Below, piece by piece: positions 33,450 through 48,141 of a stretch of DNA of 64,000 nucleotides (position 1 is its first letter; each line of letters opens with the position of its first letter). The stretch comes from Leptospira barantonii (lineage in GTDB: Bacteria > Spirochaetota > Leptospiria > Leptospirales > Leptospiraceae), in contig NZ_NPDS01000003.1 in assembly GCF_002811925.1 (NCBI RefSeq), positions 124,001 through 188,000 of the forward strand, given 5' to 3'. Below the pieces are notes generated by a model. The model did not search any database and was not told the origin of the DNA. It worked only from the letters and a program-made list of their open reading frames with translations. The position numbers were made by a program, and so were the translations under genes.

Positions 33450-34649
33450 ATGAATCGAAAATTGTTTTTGATTTCGGCCGCGTGCGTCTGCGTTTGTGTT
33501 TTTTTGTTCACGGGTTGTGATTCGAACGGAACCTACTACAGGGCGATCACAAACGTTTATCCGAATACAAAAACCAACGATATTTTCCCCGTAAAAAAAG
33601 TCCCCACCTCTCCTCCCGTTTCAAATCTTCCCGAAAACAAAGAATTCACTTTTCCTAATATTCTTAGCTTCCAAACGATGAAAGGACAAGAATCTTCCAC
33701 CTTGGAGGATCTATTTCAACGTACAAAAACCGACGCTTTAATCGTCGTCAAAGACGGCAAGGTGGTTCTCGAAAAATACGGAAAGAACTCCGAAAGAAAC
33801 TCGGTTCATTCGGTATTCTCGGTTTCCAAGTCGATCCTATCGACGTTGATCGGAATCGCGATCGAAGAAGGTAAAATCAAAAGCGTCGACGATCCGGTAA
33901 TCACATATATACCCGAATTAAAAAACAAGGGACTGGATTCTTTGAAGATTCGCGACTTGATGCTTATGTCTTCGGGGATCGACTATCAAAGAATCGAAGA
34001 TACTTTCTTTCTGTTCATTCCATTCTCACCCGATATTCAAACGTTTTACGGAAATGATTTGAGAGGAATCGTTCCAACGCTAAAGGCCGGTAAAAATCCG
34101 ATCGGAGATTCCTTCAACTACAATGACTATTATCCGATTTTGGAAGGAATCATTTTAGAACGCACAACGAACATGAACGTTTCCTTATATACTCAGAAAA
34201 AAATTTGGGAACCCATGGGAATGGAGTTCGATTCCTTTTGGACGTTGGACAGCGTTGAAAAAGGTTTCGAAAGAACCCTCGTCGGCTTCAAAGCAAGCGC
34301 GGTCGACCTTGCGCGTTTCGGTCTTTTGTTTTTAAATCGCGGAAATTGGAACGGCAAAAAAATTCTTTCCGAACATTGGATCAGAGAAGCGACCTCTCCA
34401 AATCCGAAAGATACAAGAGAATGGAAGGTCTTTCCGTTTTGGCCGAGACTAGGCGGTTATTATAAATACCACTGGTGGGGTTTAAAAAATCCGGATCAAT
34501 CCTATGATTTTATGGCTCGAGGCAATCTGGGTCAGTTGATCTACGTTTCTCCGGCGACGAATACTGTAATCGTTCGCCTGGGAAGCGAGCCGGATCAAAA
34601 CTATCAATGGCCTTTTATTGCAAGATCGATCTCGCAAGCAATCCGTTGA
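33450..34649 (+). CDS. Serine beta-lactamase-fold hydrolase, lipoprotein
   Basis: 399 residues from the ATG at 33450, with GGAG eight bases upstream (a GTG at 33441 is in frame). Lipoprotein signal ending LFTGC. The beta-lactamase/class C penicillin-recognising fold is shown by SVSK (S124, K127), YND near 223 and DPVITYIPEL. Likely an esterase or D-aminopeptidase type rather than a resistance beta-lactamase; substrate unknown. Single gene, ended by a strong bidirectional terminator. Confidence 0.87.
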   Translation: MNRKLFLISAACVCVCVFLFTGCDSNGTYYRAITNVYPNTKTNDIFPVKKVPTSPPVSNLPENKEFTFPNILSFQTMKGQESSTLEDLFQRTKTDALIVVKDGKVVLEKYGKNSERNSVHSVFSVSKSILSTLIGIAIEEGKIKSVDDPVITYIPELKNKGLDSLKIRDLMLMSSGIDYQRIEDTFFLFIPFSPDIQTFYGNDLRGIVPTLKAGKNPIGDSFNYNDYYPILEGIILERTTNMNVSLYTQKKIWEPMGMEFDSFWTLDSVEKGFERTLVGFKASAVDLARFGLLFLNRGNWNGKKILSEHWIREATSPNPKDTREWKVFPFWPRLGGYYKYHWWGLKNPDQSYDFMARGNLGQLIYVSPATNTVIVRLGSEPDQNYQWPFIARSISQAIR

Positions 34650-34672
34650 TTTTGTTAAGCGAAGTTCAAACA

Positions 34673-34703
34673 AAAAGAAGGCGCCTTTAGAACGCCTTCT
34701 TTT
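34673..34703. terminator. Bidirectional terminator between converging hydrolases
   Basis: AAAAGAAGGCG pairs with CGCCTTCTTTT around a 9-nt loop. It overlaps the stop of the minus-strand hydrolase. Confidence 0.9.
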
Positions 34704-35553
34704 CCTTTAACCAAGAAAGAATTTCACGATCGAAAACTCCCGGTTCTTCGAGCTGAGGTGTATGTCCACTCTTCTCGAAATAGCGCAGGGTAATATCTTT
34801 AAAAAGCGGTAAGACCGATTCCCAAAGATGAGCGGGAGGCATCAGATAATCGTATTTTCCCAAGGCGAGATAAACGGGCACTTCGATCCGATCGAGTCCC
34901 GGTTTGATATCGATGTCCCGAAAAATTTCTCCCCAAACATGATCGAAGAAGGCGGTGTTCACCGGAATATCCTTCCATAGCCAGGAAGAATCATATTTGA
35001 AATCGTACCAACTTCTCGCACCCGCATACACATTAAATAATTTGAATGCGTTTTGCGGATCTTTCGAAATCGCTTCTCCAAGTTTGGACATACGTTCTTC
35101 GAAATATTCTTTACGATCCGCGGAGGCATTCTCCTGAAAATAGGATTCGATCAATTCGTGACTTTTTTTAGAAAGATCGGGAGCCGTACACATCAGGATC
35201 AGATGGGATACGTTTTGCGGATATTTTTTTGTATATTCCAAAGCCATATAGCCGTGACCGGAATGTCCGAGTAAAATCATCTGCTTCAAACCGAGTTCTT
35301 TTCGAATTCGTTCCATGTCTTCCAAAATGATATCCAGGGAAAAATCATTCTTATTCGAAGAAGAACTTCCTTCGGCATAACCCCGATGATCCGCAAAAAT
35401 CATTCTGCAAGAATTGCGGAGGTTTTGAGAAAAACTTCGATCGTAATAAAGCGCGCTTCCGATTACGAAAAGATCCGGACCTTGTCCTTCGGCGATATAT
35501 TGAAGATTCCATTCTTTGGATTTTACAAAACCTTCGATTCGATTCTGGTTCAC
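34687..35553 (-). CDS. Alpha/beta hydrolase
   Basis: 288 residues, proline-iminopeptidase/haloalkane-dehalogenase-like fold. Nucleophile elbow GHSGHGYMALEY, catalytic His in SGHTPQLEEP, an acid likely in LGKYDYLMP. Cytoplasmic. The start is GTG at 35553 with GGAGG seven bases upstream. Substrate unknown. Confidence 0.87.
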   Translation of the reverse strand: MNQNRIEGFVKSKEWNLQYIAEGQGPDLFVIGSALYYDRSFSQNLRNSCRMIFADHRGYAEGSSSSNKNDFSLDIILEDMERIRKELGLKQMILLGHSGHGYMALEYTKKYPQNVSHLILMCTAPDLSKKSHELIESYFQENASADRKEYFEERMSKLGEAISKDPQNAFKLFNVYAGARSWYDFKYDSSWLWKDIPVNTAFFDHVWGEIFRDIDIKPGLDRIEVPVYLALGKYDYLMPPAHLWESVLPLFKDITLRYFEKSGHTPQLEEPGVFDREILSWLKEKKAF

Positions 35554-35803
35554 GTTTCAACCTCCGGTGTTTCGAATTTACCAATTTTTAGAAAGCTACT
35601 TTCTTGAAAATATTTTTACAATAAGACACGTTAACCGTTCATTCTAAATTCGGCGACTTCGTAAAGATTACTTTATAAAGATGGGAACCGATTCCGTTCA
35701 AAGAAAATCGATATCGATTGTTATCCGTATGGAACGCTTTTGAAAAACCGGGTTGACATCCGATTTTTCGAACCCGAAGATCAAATTCGATTCGGAGGAA
35801 ATT

Positions 35804-36334
35804 ATGAGAACTCTTTTGATTTTGGTAACGGGTTTTTGTTTAAGCGGCATTTTAATCGGGAAGGAGAAAACGGTGATCAAATCCAAAAACAGAATTCCGA
35901 ATCGGCTCATCGATTACAAAACGTTTCAAAATACGGTCAATTCCTCCTCGGAAGAAAGAGAGGCCAAACGCCTTACGGAAGAGGATTTTTTAAAGATGAT
36001 CGAAAACGAAGACGTCGTTCTTTTGGATGCGCGTTCCGAATCCCGTTACAAACTCAGACATATTCGAGGTGCGGTCAGTCTTCCGTTTACGGAGTTCACG
36101 AAAGAATCCCTCGCTCACGTAATTCCGAATTTACATTCTAAAGTTCTAATATACTGCAATAACAATTTCACCGGAAGTCCGCAAGCCTTTGCCGCAAAAG
36201 CTCCCGCCGCGTCTTTAAATCTTTCCACCTTCGTTTCGCTCAAAGCGTACGGTTATCAGAATGTCTACGAACTCGGTCCGCTTTTGGACGTCAAAACGAC
36301 AAAGATTCCTTTCGAGGGAAGCGAAGTAGAGTAA
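35804..36334 (+). CDS. Exported rhodanese-domain protein
   Basis: 176 residues from the ATG at 35804 with GGAGG upstream (the longer open frame has no support). Signal peptide MRTLLILVTGFCLSGILIG. Rhodanese domain with VVLLDARSESRYKLRHIRGAVSLPF and the catalytic loop YCNNNFTGS, whose Cys would carry the persulfide. Probably a periplasmic sulfurtransferase or sensor; the loop is longer than in standard rhodaneses. Confidence 0.85.
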   Translation: MRTLLILVTGFCLSGILIGKEKTVIKSKNRIPNRLIDYKTFQNTVNSSSEEREAKRLTEEDFLKMIENEDVVLLDARSESRYKLRHIRGAVSLPFTEFTKESLAHVIPNLHSKVLIYCNNNFTGSPQAFAAKAPAASLNLSTFVSLKAYGYQNVYELGPLLDVKTTKIPFEGSEVE

Positions 36335-36374
36335 TCCAGTTTTTTTTAATCGTTCGTTGTCGGAGATACGACGA

Positions 36375-36872
<498 letters not shown>

Positions 36873-36920
36873 GTTAAAAACTCCGGAAAGAAAATAGGAT
36901 AAAAGAAAGGCGGGAAGATC

Positions 36921-36955
36921 CGTTTCTCCCTTTCCGAAGAAGGAAGGGAGAAACG
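36921..36955 (-). terminator. Strong hairpin between yebC and ruvC
   Basis: CGTTTCTCCCTT and AAGGGAGAAACG, 12-bp perfect arms with an 11-nt loop. There is no strict T tract on the minus strand, so it may attenuate or protect rather than end transcription. Confidence 0.5.
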
Positions 36956-36976
36956 ATGGAAGGATTTTTTAGAGGA

Positions 36977-37726
<750 letters not shown>

Positions 37727-37861
37727 GATTACTATCCCCTATGAAATGCTTTTGATGACTGAATCAAGCAAGGTTGATTCTAAATGATACTTTCCAGAAA
37801 TCAAAAAAAAGACATTCTGTCCATCCTTTTCGGCGCGATGGCCGAGTCGGATCGGAAAATC

Positions 37862-40600
37862 CTAAAACTTGATCATAATTCCGATACTGATCAAGGGATA
37901 GTATTTCACCTTTCCCCCGATCGACGTAGACTCGATGTAATTGGAATTGTAGACGGGAGCGGGATTGCTCGGAGTTGTTATTCCGGTTAGCGGATTGGTC
38001 ACGGCGTCCCTGGAATAAGCTCCGAAGTTATTGAATGTTTGACTGATCTGATTTCTATTTCCGAAAAAGTTGATGAGTTCTATATACGTGTTCACGTAAC
38101 CCCATTGATAATTCATAAAACGATCGATACGAATATCAAGCTGATGAAAGTCGGGCCATCTTCCCGAGTTATAGTAGTCAGCGTATTTCGGATTGTATAA
38201 ATTGATTCCCGTGGAAGCGATCGCCGCGGCCTTGTTCGAACCTACGATCGGAGTGATCGGAACGTTCGTAAGATACGTGTACTTACTTCCGATCTGCCAA
38301 CTCTGACCGAACTTCCAAGCGAACACGATATTGAGAATATGCGTTCTATCGTAATCGTATAACAGCAGTTTGTCGTTATCCACGAGCAATTCGAACTTTC
38401 CGTCGTCGTAGTAGTTGAGATAATTTCCGCCCTCGTGCCATTGATACTGAAGTTTATGACCTCGATTGTCTTTTGTTCTTTGTTTTTCCTCGTCATCGGT
38501 GAGTTGAGGTTGGTGGTTGTTTCTTTTTGAAACGGAATTGGTGTACGAAATCCAACCGAAGAATCTTCTCGCCGAACCTTGATTCGCTTTTAGAAAAAAC
38601 TCAACACCTCTGGAAAAACCGTCTCTTGAATTCGAATAATTCATACTTCGGATGACGTAAGGATTTTTTTCAACGTCGGCCGTATGATTTACGATGTCCC
38701 TCTTTTCGTTGTTCGGTTGATAGGGATCTTGAACGTAAGAATCCGGCGTTACAAGATTGGAATACTGATTGTGAAAACCTTCCACCTTGATGATATAATC
38801 GGAGGAGACTCGTTGTTCGATTCCCACGGAAGAATGAATCGAATGTTCCATCTTCAGATTCGGATTTCCCGATCTCGCGGAATACTGTTCGATCTGCAAC
38901 GGAGCGTTGTAGTGTTCTCCCGTTCCCGCCAAAAATTTCGTACCCGTCTTGAGAATTTCATATTCCGCTCTTCCGCGAAACGCGTCCCTCTTCTCATGCA
39001 CCTTATCGTAGTAGTCGTGTCTATAACCCGGAAGAATGCTGAAACCGCCGATCTTAAATTCCAGTTCGGCAAAACCGGCGATCTCTCTCGTATGGATATG
39101 ATCCCCTTCGATCAAAGCTCGGAACTGACGATTGGAATCCAAAAGACTGTTGAAAAAGTCCAGAAACGTGGCGTTCGAGGATTTGATGTCCTCGCCTTGC
39201 AGTTGAATCGTCTTTTCCCTGAGTTGTCCTCCGAATCGAAACGTTAGATGTCTTTCAATCAAAGTGACTCTCGTATTATTTTCCAAAAAGTTAATATTCT
39301 GAGTGGTGACGTTCTGAAGACCGAAGATCAATTCCGCGGTCAACGGATTGTTGAAGTTCACTTCGAAATTCTCTCGAAAGTAATTGTTCGAAAGGGATAC
39401 CGAGGTTTCGAACCAGGATTTATTATTGTACGTATAACGAAGACCGCTCGTTCGAAACAAACGTTCCAAACCTACGGGAGGACGACCGGACGCGGCTTCC
39501 TGCAAAGTGGAAAGACCTAAGAATTCTTTTTTACTGTTTTCGAAATCGTCCTGGGCTTTCGTATATTTCTGTTTATCTTTGGCCCCGAAAAGAAGAACAT
39601 TGAACGTATGATTGTTTCCAGGTTTCCAATTGAACTTGGCTTGATAATCCTCGTAGTCGGCGTATTTCGCGTCCTGAGGAATTCCTTCCGGATACAACTT
39701 CAACATCGTAACGTTCGGATAGGATTTTCTCGCGGAAACGATCGCGTATATATTTTCGGAGATTTTATTCTGATGATAAACGTCGGAAAGAAACGTGTTC
39801 AAATTCAGGACTGAGAAAGTTTTAGCGACCACGTCCGGGGTGCGAATATCGATTATACCGCCCGTAGCAAAACCAAATTGCACCGGAAAGGCGCCCGAGT
39901 AAATATTAAACGACTTTATAATATTATTATTTAGTACCGAAGATTGATCTCCCAGGTGATACGGATAAGTCATCGGAAAACCGTCCAGATAATAACCGTT
40001 GGCGAGTGTTCCGCCTCCGCGCATCACCAAAAAACCGCGTTCGCTGTTCGAATACGGATTCGAGTTCCCGACGCTGTTCACCAAATTGTTAAACGAAGAA
40101 GAAGACAAACCGATCGGAGGAACCGCCGCGATTCCGGGAAGGGTTTGAATGGCCTTTAGCGCGTCGTTCTGAGCGCCGGGCAATCTTCGAATCTCTTCCT
40201 GATTCAAGGTATATCTCGAAAGAGATTCCAAATCCTTATCGCCGTAGACGTTGATCTCGCCGGGAACGGGTTTACGGACGAAAAGAAATTTTTTCTGGCC
40301 GTCGTATTCCACGGTCACGGTTTTTTTAAAAACCTTTTCGGAAGTCATGATTCTCAGATTGTAAGTTCCCGGAGCGGGAAAAACGACCTTCACCGAACCT
40401 TCTCCGTTTGTGATGAGATACTTTCCGATTTCCTGAAATACGACCGGGGTGTTTGAAACAGCGTTATTCCCGGTTTCATCGGTGATCACAACCTCGACTT
40501 GCAACGGTTTTTGCGCGAACAAGGGAGAATGGAAAAAGAAAACAAAAGTCCAAGAAAGAATCAAAAACAACGTCGATGTGAATGGAGCCGATTCTTTCAT
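37862..40600 (-). CDS. TonB-dependent outer-membrane receptor
   Basis: 912 residues with a signal peptide to about residue 29. Domain order: a carboxypeptidase-regulatory-like beta domain (about 30-110), a plug domain (about 115-245) with RRLPGAQNDALKAIQTLPGIA and GGIIDIRTPD, then a 22-strand barrel with alternating aromatic strands ending in Phe, as outer-membrane proteins do. Ligand unknown: no haem- or cobalamin-type marker was seen. Ribosome site GGGAAG before the ATG. Single gene. Confidence 0.92.
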   Translation of the reverse strand: MKESAPFTSTLFLILSWTFVFFFHSPLFAQKPLQVEVVITDETGNNAVSNTPVVFQEIGKYLITNGEGSVKVVFPAPGTYNLRIMTSEKVFKKTVTVEYDGQKKFLFVRKPVPGEINVYGDKDLESLSRYTLNQEEIRRLPGAQNDALKAIQTLPGIAAVPPIGLSSSSFNNLVNSVGNSNPYSNSERGFLVMRGGGTLANGYYLDGFPMTYPYHLGDQSSVLNNNIIKSFNIYSGAFPVQFGFATGGIIDIRTPDVVAKTFSVLNLNTFLSDVYHQNKISENIYAIVSARKSYPNVTMLKLYPEGIPQDAKYADYEDYQAKFNWKPGNNHTFNVLLFGAKDKQKYTKAQDDFENSKKEFLGLSTLQEAASGRPPVGLERLFRTSGLRYTYNNKSWFETSVSLSNNYFRENFEVNFNNPLTAELIFGLQNVTTQNINFLENNTRVTLIERHLTFRFGGQLREKTIQLQGEDIKSSNATFLDFFNSLLDSNRQFRALIEGDHIHTREIAGFAELEFKIGGFSILPGYRHDYYDKVHEKRDAFRGRAEYEILKTGTKFLAGTGEHYNAPLQIEQYSARSGNPNLKMEHSIHSSVGIEQRVSSDYIIKVEGFHNQYSNLVTPDSYVQDPYQPNNEKRDIVNHTADVEKNPYVIRSMNYSNSRDGFSRGVEFFLKANQGSARRFFGWISYTNSVSKRNNHQPQLTDDEEKQRTKDNRGHKLQYQWHEGGNYLNYYDDGKFELLVDNDKLLLYDYDRTHILNIVFAWKFGQSWQIGSKYTYLTNVPITPIVGSNKAAAIASTGINLYNPKYADYYNSGRWPDFHQLDIRIDRFMNYQWGYVNTYIELINFFGNRNQISQTFNNFGAYSRDAVTNPLTGITTPSNPAPVYNSNYIESTSIGGKVKYYPLISIGIMIKF

Positions 40601-40751
40601 ATTCTTCCCGAATGGTTCAAAAAATAGGGAAGGACTCGTTTTTCAATCTATAAATTCCTTCGGAAAACGCTTCCAAAACGCAATCCGGTCAAAATCTCGA
40701 AGATCGAAAGAAATTTTTCCAGGCCGAATCTCCGAGGTAGGAAATTTAATA

Positions 40752-40780
40752 TTGACATTTTATTTCAATTAGTTTGATAT
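40752..40780 (+). promoter_or_regulatory. Sigma-70-like promoter of the DUF4442 gene
   Basis: TTGACA at 40752-40757, 17-base spacer, TGATAT at 40775-40780, 17 bases from the start codon. The very short leader has no clear ribosome site. Confidence 0.45.
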
Positions 40781-40797
40781 AAAACTATATATTTCCT

Positions 40798-41298
40798 ATG
40801 AACCTACTCAATTTTTTATCCGTATTTTTCTTTCAGTTCAAAATGCTTTTGCAATGGCCCGTCTATTGGCGTTGTGGAGGAAGAGTTTTACGAATCTCGG
40901 AAGACTTTCGGGAAATGAAGGTCAAACTTCCGCTCAATCGCAAAACAAGAGGATTGATGGGAACCCATTTCGGAGGTTCTCTCTATCCGTTTGTGGACCC
41001 GATTCCATTGTTTTTACTCAAACACAATCTGGGAGATCCGTATCTTTTATGGGACACGGACGGTTCCATACGTTATGTGAAAGCGACATCACAAGACGTT
41101 TTCGCGGACATCAAAATTCCGTCGGAAAAAATCCGAAAGATCAAGGAAGAATGCGACCAGAAGAAAAAGACGAATTTCGACATAGACATCGACGTCCTTG
41201 AAGGAAACGGAACTCTGATCGCGCAGGTTCGCAAGACGATCTACGTTCGCAAAAAACCGGACTTCTCCAAAAGAAACGTGTCGATCCCCAAAAAATAA
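40798..41298 (+). CDS. DUF4442 hotdog (thioesterase-like) protein
   Basis: 166 residues. The middle GTHFGGSLYPFVDPIPLFLL fits DUF4442 (PaaI/YiiD-type hotdog) and DIDVLEGNGTLIAQVRKTIYVRKK the closing strands. Likely an acyl-CoA thioesterase-like enzyme; substrate unknown. A hydrophobic N-terminal 20 residues may be a membrane-associating helix. No ribosome site is visible before the ATG, so translation may be leaderless-like. Confidence 0.8.
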   Translation: MNLLNFLSVFFFQFKMLLQWPVYWRCGGRVLRISEDFREMKVKLPLNRKTRGLMGTHFGGSLYPFVDPIPLFLLKHNLGDPYLLWDTDGSIRYVKATSQDVFADIKIPSEKIRKIKEECDQKKKTNFDIDIDVLEGNGTLIAQVRKTIYVRKKPDFSKRNVSIPKK

Positions 41299-41316
41299 AA
41301 CGATCCACACGTTCTC

Positions 41317-41336
41317 AATATTCTAAATTTAGAATA

Positions 41337-41338
<2 letters not shown>
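41317..41338. terminator. 22-bp perfect palindrome at the symporter stop codon
   Basis: AATATTCTAAA is followed immediately by its inverse complement TTTAGAATATT; it overlaps the stop codon of the minus-strand symporter and lies between converging genes. AT-only stem, so weak as a terminator; could be a bidirectional end point. Confidence 0.4.
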
Positions 41339-43151
<1,813 letters not shown>

Positions 43152-43182
43152 ATTTTCTTCTTTCGTCAGTTTTAAAGCCTTT

Positions 43183-43244
<62 letters not shown>

Positions 43245-43274
43245 TCCCGAAAGAAAAACATGACTCTCAAGGTT

Positions 43275-44492
<1,218 letters not shown>

Positions 44493-44513
44493 CCGAACAA
44501 TACAGCTTGTGAC

Positions 44514-44549
44514 AAAAAAAGACCGGACCTCCAAACGGAGCCGGTCTTT
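44514..44549 (+). terminator. Terminator of the aspartate kinase gene
   Basis: GACCGG/CCGGTC outer stem and CTCC/GGAG inner stem with an AC bulge, flanked by A7 and TTTGTT. Confidence 0.85.
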
Positions 44550-44615
44550 GTTATTTTAGAAATCCGGAACATTCTAAATTTTGAATCTATTTTTCCAAAG
44601 TTATCGCAACGGAAA

Positions 44616-45017
44616 TCATTCCTCTTTCGGAGTTCGAATTGCGGCGATCAACTGCAACAAAACGAAAAACCAATGCATTCCCGTAGTTCCGTAACCCATC
44701 GGAATACTTCCCGAAACGATAAAACTTTTCCAAAAAAGTAAATTAGCGGTTCCCATTGTCATATGCGCCGCCATAGCGGTCAAATGCCAGATTCGTTCGG
44801 GTTTTGCGCGGAACAAATGAAATCCGAGAATAAAAGCCAGACCGTGCGCTTCGAAAAAGCCGATTCCTAAAAACTCTTGTCCCTTTAAAATTCGACCTTC
44901 CGGGCCAAACCCATAATAGATCCCTAATATATCGAGCACAAAGAAACCTACCGTGGAAGCGATCATCAAAACGATCCCGTTCGTTCGTAAGATCAACCTG
45001 CGTGTGGAAACTGTCAT
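44616..45017 (-). CDS. Four-helix membrane protein, tandem paralogue A
   Basis: 133 residues in four predicted membrane helices. Shares motif order with its neighbour: RTNGIVLMIAS, DILGIYYG, LKGQEFLGIGFFEAHGLAFILG, GTTGMHWFFVLLQL. An EAHGLA motif in helix 2 carries conserved Glu and His. GGAGG before the ATG. Function unknown; possible small quinone- or haem-interacting protein, which is speculation. Confidence 0.7.
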   Translation of the reverse strand: MTVSTRRLILRTNGIVLMIASTVGFFVLDILGIYYGFGPEGRILKGQEFLGIGFFEAHGLAFILGFHLFRAKPERIWHLTAMAAHMTMGTANLLFWKSFIVSGSIPMGYGTTGMHWFFVLLQLIAAIRTPKEE

Positions 45018-45103
45018 AGTACCTCCGAGTATTCGTAAAAAGGGAACTCGTGCGCGTGAATTCTTTCGAGTATTTTTATCCGAAAGAAAATTCTTTTAAA
45101 GAT

Positions 45104-45520
45104 TCAAATCGATCCGGAATTTTTCTCATCGTCCGTCCACAAAACGGCGAGTAGTTGAAGAAAGACGAACGTCCAGTGCATCCCGGTCGTGATGTAACCC
45201 ATCGGCAAATTGTGAATGGCGACGAAAATTCCCCACATAAGAATATTAGCTGTTCCTAATAAAGAATGGACTGCGATCGCCACGATATGCCAGGAACGTT
45301 TCGGCTCCGCCTTAAACAAAAGAACCGCGAGGATAAACGCGAGTCCGTGAGCCTCGAACGCGCCGACTCCCATAAATTCCTGGCCTTCCAAAACGAATCG
45401 GGCCGGTCCTTTGCCGAAAAAGATCCCGAGAATATCGAGAACCAAAAACGCGACGACGGAAGCGATCATAAGCATGATCCCGTTGATTCTTAAAAGCAAT
45501 TTGCGCGCTGAAAGCGACAT
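45104..45520 (-). CDS. Four-helix membrane protein, tandem paralogue B
   Basis: 138 residues, about 55-60 percent identical by eye to the downstream gene (LLRINGIMLMIAS, DILGIFFG, LEGQEFMGVGAFEAHGLAFILA, TTGMHWTFVFLQL). First gene of the two; GGAGG ten bases before the ATG. Gap of 86 bases to its copy. Function unknown. Confidence 0.7.
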   Translation of the reverse strand: MSLSARKLLLRINGIMLMIASVVAFLVLDILGIFFGKGPARFVLEGQEFMGVGAFEAHGLAFILAVLLFKAEPKRSWHIVAIAVHSLLGTANILMWGIFVAIHNLPMGYITTGMHWTFVFLQLLAVLWTDDEKNSGSI

Positions 45521-45882
45521 GATTTAAAACCTCCAAAGTAGATTGAAGGAAACTCGAAAAGTCTGTTTATTTCATTCTAACTTATCAAAGAATTGGGATC
45601 GGACAACCGTTAATCGGGGAAGAATCGGTGAGTACCGCTTTTTTATGCGGGAACTTGGTCTCCATTTTACGATTTCGCTTATCAAATTCGGCTTTGAAAC
45701 GACTCTTTGTGTTCGGCAAAGCCCCTCCTCAAACTTAAATGAGACATAGAGAAAAATTCTTCGTATCAACGGGAAAATGTTATGAATTTTTTATAAGTTG
45801 GCAATATTTTGCTCGAGCTTTTCGTCCCATCCTCTTTTAATCATCTTTTGCTATTTCTTGAGTAACTCCTTCGGAGCATGCA
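45521..45882. other. Gene-free spacer before the chemoreceptors
   Basis: 362 bases between divergent genes with no credible gene. A TTGGCA-N5-TTTGCT-like string near 45797-45812 resembles a sigma-54 site but has one base too few between GG and GC. Nothing else stands out. Confidence 0.3.
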
Positions 45883-47958
45883 ATGAGCATTCGTTTTCGT
45901 ATTTCACTTTATCTGTCCGTAGTTCTTTTTATAGGATTCTCGGTTTTAGCGGGCTTTAATTCTTATACCGCGTATCAGAATCTTAAAAAAGAAGTGATCA
46001 GCGGTTCCGAAGTTACGGCGGAACGCTGGACTTTTGAAGTAAAAGACTATTTAGACACTACGATGGCGTTGATCCGAGGATTTCGTTTTCCTTTGATGTT
46101 CGCAACACCGACTCGACCTCAGGTCATCACTTCTCTTCGTGAAATATTAAAGCGAAATGAAAATATTTACGGTGCGAGCGTCGCCTATGAACCGAACGCG
46201 TTCGACGGTAAGGACGCTTTGTATAGAAACACGGAAGGCCACGACGGAACCGGAAGATTTCTTCCCTATCTACATCGCGGTAAAACGAAAGAAGAAATCG
46301 TACTCGAAGCCTGTAAATTCTACGATAGCACCGGACCCGAAGGAGATTGGTATCAGGTTCCGAAAAGAACGAACGCTCCTTTCGTGACCGATCCGTATTA
46401 CTACGAAATCGAATCCAAGGTCAACATTCTCATGATCTCATTGATCGTTCCGATCAGCGCCGACGGCCACTACTATGGAATGGCGGGCCTCGATTATCAA
46501 TTGGAGGAATTGCAGAAACTGATCGGAGATACGAAACCGTTTCGAGATCAAGGTTATGTTGCTCTGATTTCTCCGATGGGAATCTATGCAGTCAACGGTC
46601 TTGATAAAACCTTGGTCGGAAAATCGATTCCACAAGAACACATGGAGACCTATCTCAAACTGAGTCAGGAAGGAAAAAAATTCACCGCGGACGCGGAAGG
46701 TTATACACATTATCTTTTTCCGTTCCATATCGGAAAGGAAACAAGATTCTGGGTGATGCAAGTTAGCATTCCGAATTCCATTTATAGGGACGATATCATT
46801 TCGATTTTACTCAAAAGTTTCGTTACTACGTTAGTCATCTTGGTTATCGTTCTTCTTAGTTTGAATTTTATATTCCAAAAATTGATTACTTCCGGTCTTC
46901 TCAAAGCGATCGGTTTTTCCGAAGAGATCGCAAAGGGAAATCTTGTCGCACAAAGTTCTCACGAACAACAAGACGAAATCGGAACCCTTCTCGGTTCTAT
47001 GAATCAGATGAGGGAGAATCTTCTCAAGGTGGTTCGTGAAATCGGAGCATCCGCTTCCAGACTCAAAGGAACCTCTCAAAAGATGGCCGATTCTTCGAGA
47101 AGTTTTTCCGATGTCGCACAAACACAAGCGTCCGCCGCGGAAGAATCTTCGGCGGCCGTCGAAGAACTCGCGGCTTCCGCACAAAACGTCGGGAAGTCCA
47201 TGGAAAGAGCCGTTTCCAGTATGAAGGAAATCGACGGAAACGTGGTTCGACTCAAGGAACAAATCGCGAACATCAATCGTGAAATGCAGGACCTCGTCCA
47301 ACTCGCCGCGGAATCCAAAGAACAAGGTGTTACGGGTGAGAATGCGATGGTTGCTTCCACAAGTGCAATGGGTGCGATCGGTGACAGCGCGTCCCGGATC
47401 ACGGAAATTCTTTCCATCATCACCGAAATTTCGGAGAAGACAAACCTACTCGCGTTGAACGCGGCTATCGAAGCCGCAAGAGCCGGTGAGGCCGGAAAAG
47501 GATTTGCGGTGGTTGCCGAAGAAATCGGAAAACTCGCGTCTCAAACTTCTACGAGCGTTCAGGAAATCGGCGCTCTTGTAAACTCCACAAACAACGCCGT
47601 ATTAAACGGAAACACAAAGGTTTCAGAAGCGTCTAACGTTCTTAAAAAACTCAGAGGACAAGTGGAAGAATTCGATCGTTATGCGAAGAACGTTTTAACG
47701 TCCGTGAAAACGCAGGAAGAAAACACGAAAGAAATTTCCCAGAGCGCAAACGAGCTTATGACTTTCAGTTTACAAATCGAAGAAGCGGTTCTCGAACAAA
47801 AACGTGCAACCGATGAAATCACAAAGACAATCGTGAGCATTTCCGACGGAACCCAAGAAATCGCCGCTGGTGCGGACGATCTCACGTCATTCTCGGGAAA
47901 CATGCACGGACAAGCCGAGAACCTCGGGCAATTGATCGGCAAGTTTAAGACAAACTGA
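45883..47958 (+). CDS. Methyl-accepting chemotaxis protein with Cache sensor (copy 1)
   Basis: 691 residues. Inner-membrane chemoreceptor: helix 1 about 8-28, a periplasmic double Cache domain about 30-300 ([26 protein letters not shown]), helix 2 about 310-332, HAMP to about 390, and the signalling hairpin with the tip [40 protein letters not shown] in pieces around 511-552. No CheR pentapeptide at the C-terminus. GGAG seven bases before the ATG. Ligand unknown. Tandem partner follows after 183 bases. Confidence 0.96.
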   Translation: MSIRFRISLYLSVVLFIGFSVLAGFNSYTAYQNLKKEVISGSEVTAERWTFEVKDYLDTTMALIRGFRFPLMFATPTRPQVITSLREILKRNENIYGASVAYEPNAFDGKDALYRNTEGHDGTGRFLPYLHRGKTKEEIVLEACKFYDSTGPEGDWYQVPKRTNAPFVTDPYYYEIESKVNILMISLIVPISADGHYYGMAGLDYQLEELQKLIGDTKPFRDQGYVALISPMGIYAVNGLDKTLVGKSIPQEHMETYLKLSQEGKKFTADAEGYTHYLFPFHIGKETRFWVMQVSIPNSIYRDDIISILLKSFVTTLVILVIVLLSLNFIFQKLITSGLLKAIGFSEEIAKGNLVAQSSHEQQDEIGTLLGSMNQMRENLLKVVREIGASASRLKGTSQKMADSSRSFSDVAQTQASAAEESSAAVEELAASAQNVGKSMERAVSSMKEIDGNVVRLKEQIANINREMQDLVQLAAESKEQGVTGENAMVASTSAMGAIGDSASRITEILSIITEISEKTNLLALNAAIEAARAGEAGKGFAVVAEEIGKLASQTSTSVQEIGALVNSTNNAVLNGNTKVSEASNVLKKLRGQVEEFDRYAKNVLTSVKTQEENTKEISQSANELMTFSLQIEEAVLEQKRATDEITKTIVSISDGTQEIAAGADDLTSFSGNMHGQAENLGQLIGKFKTN
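46866..47958 (+). repeat. 1.1-kb direct repeat, copy 1 (HAMP and signalling part of receptor 1)
   Basis: From TATATTCCAAAAATTGATTAC to the stop codon this matches 49125-50217 almost base for base, constant offset 2259, while the sensor parts differ. Confidence 0.9.
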
Positions 47959-48141
47959 AACGGAAGGTCGCGTTCGGAAGCAAAGGAACAGAATCACGTT
48001 CGATTCTTAGATTTATAAAACATATCGTAAATTATAATTCTTAGTAGAGCACAAAGCGGAAGACTATTATTTGAATTGATAAGTTTTACATTCTTGTTAC
48101 AATATCCCTTCCCTATTTGGAAGTAAGAAAGGTGGAAAGGT

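Noticed and set aside
45543..45749. 68-codon open frame in the spacer before the chemoreceptors
   Set aside because: No ribosome site, no recognisable pattern, ordinary spacer composition.
45797..45812. Sigma-54-like promoter before the first chemoreceptor
   Set aside because: Only nine bases lie between GG and GC where ten are needed.
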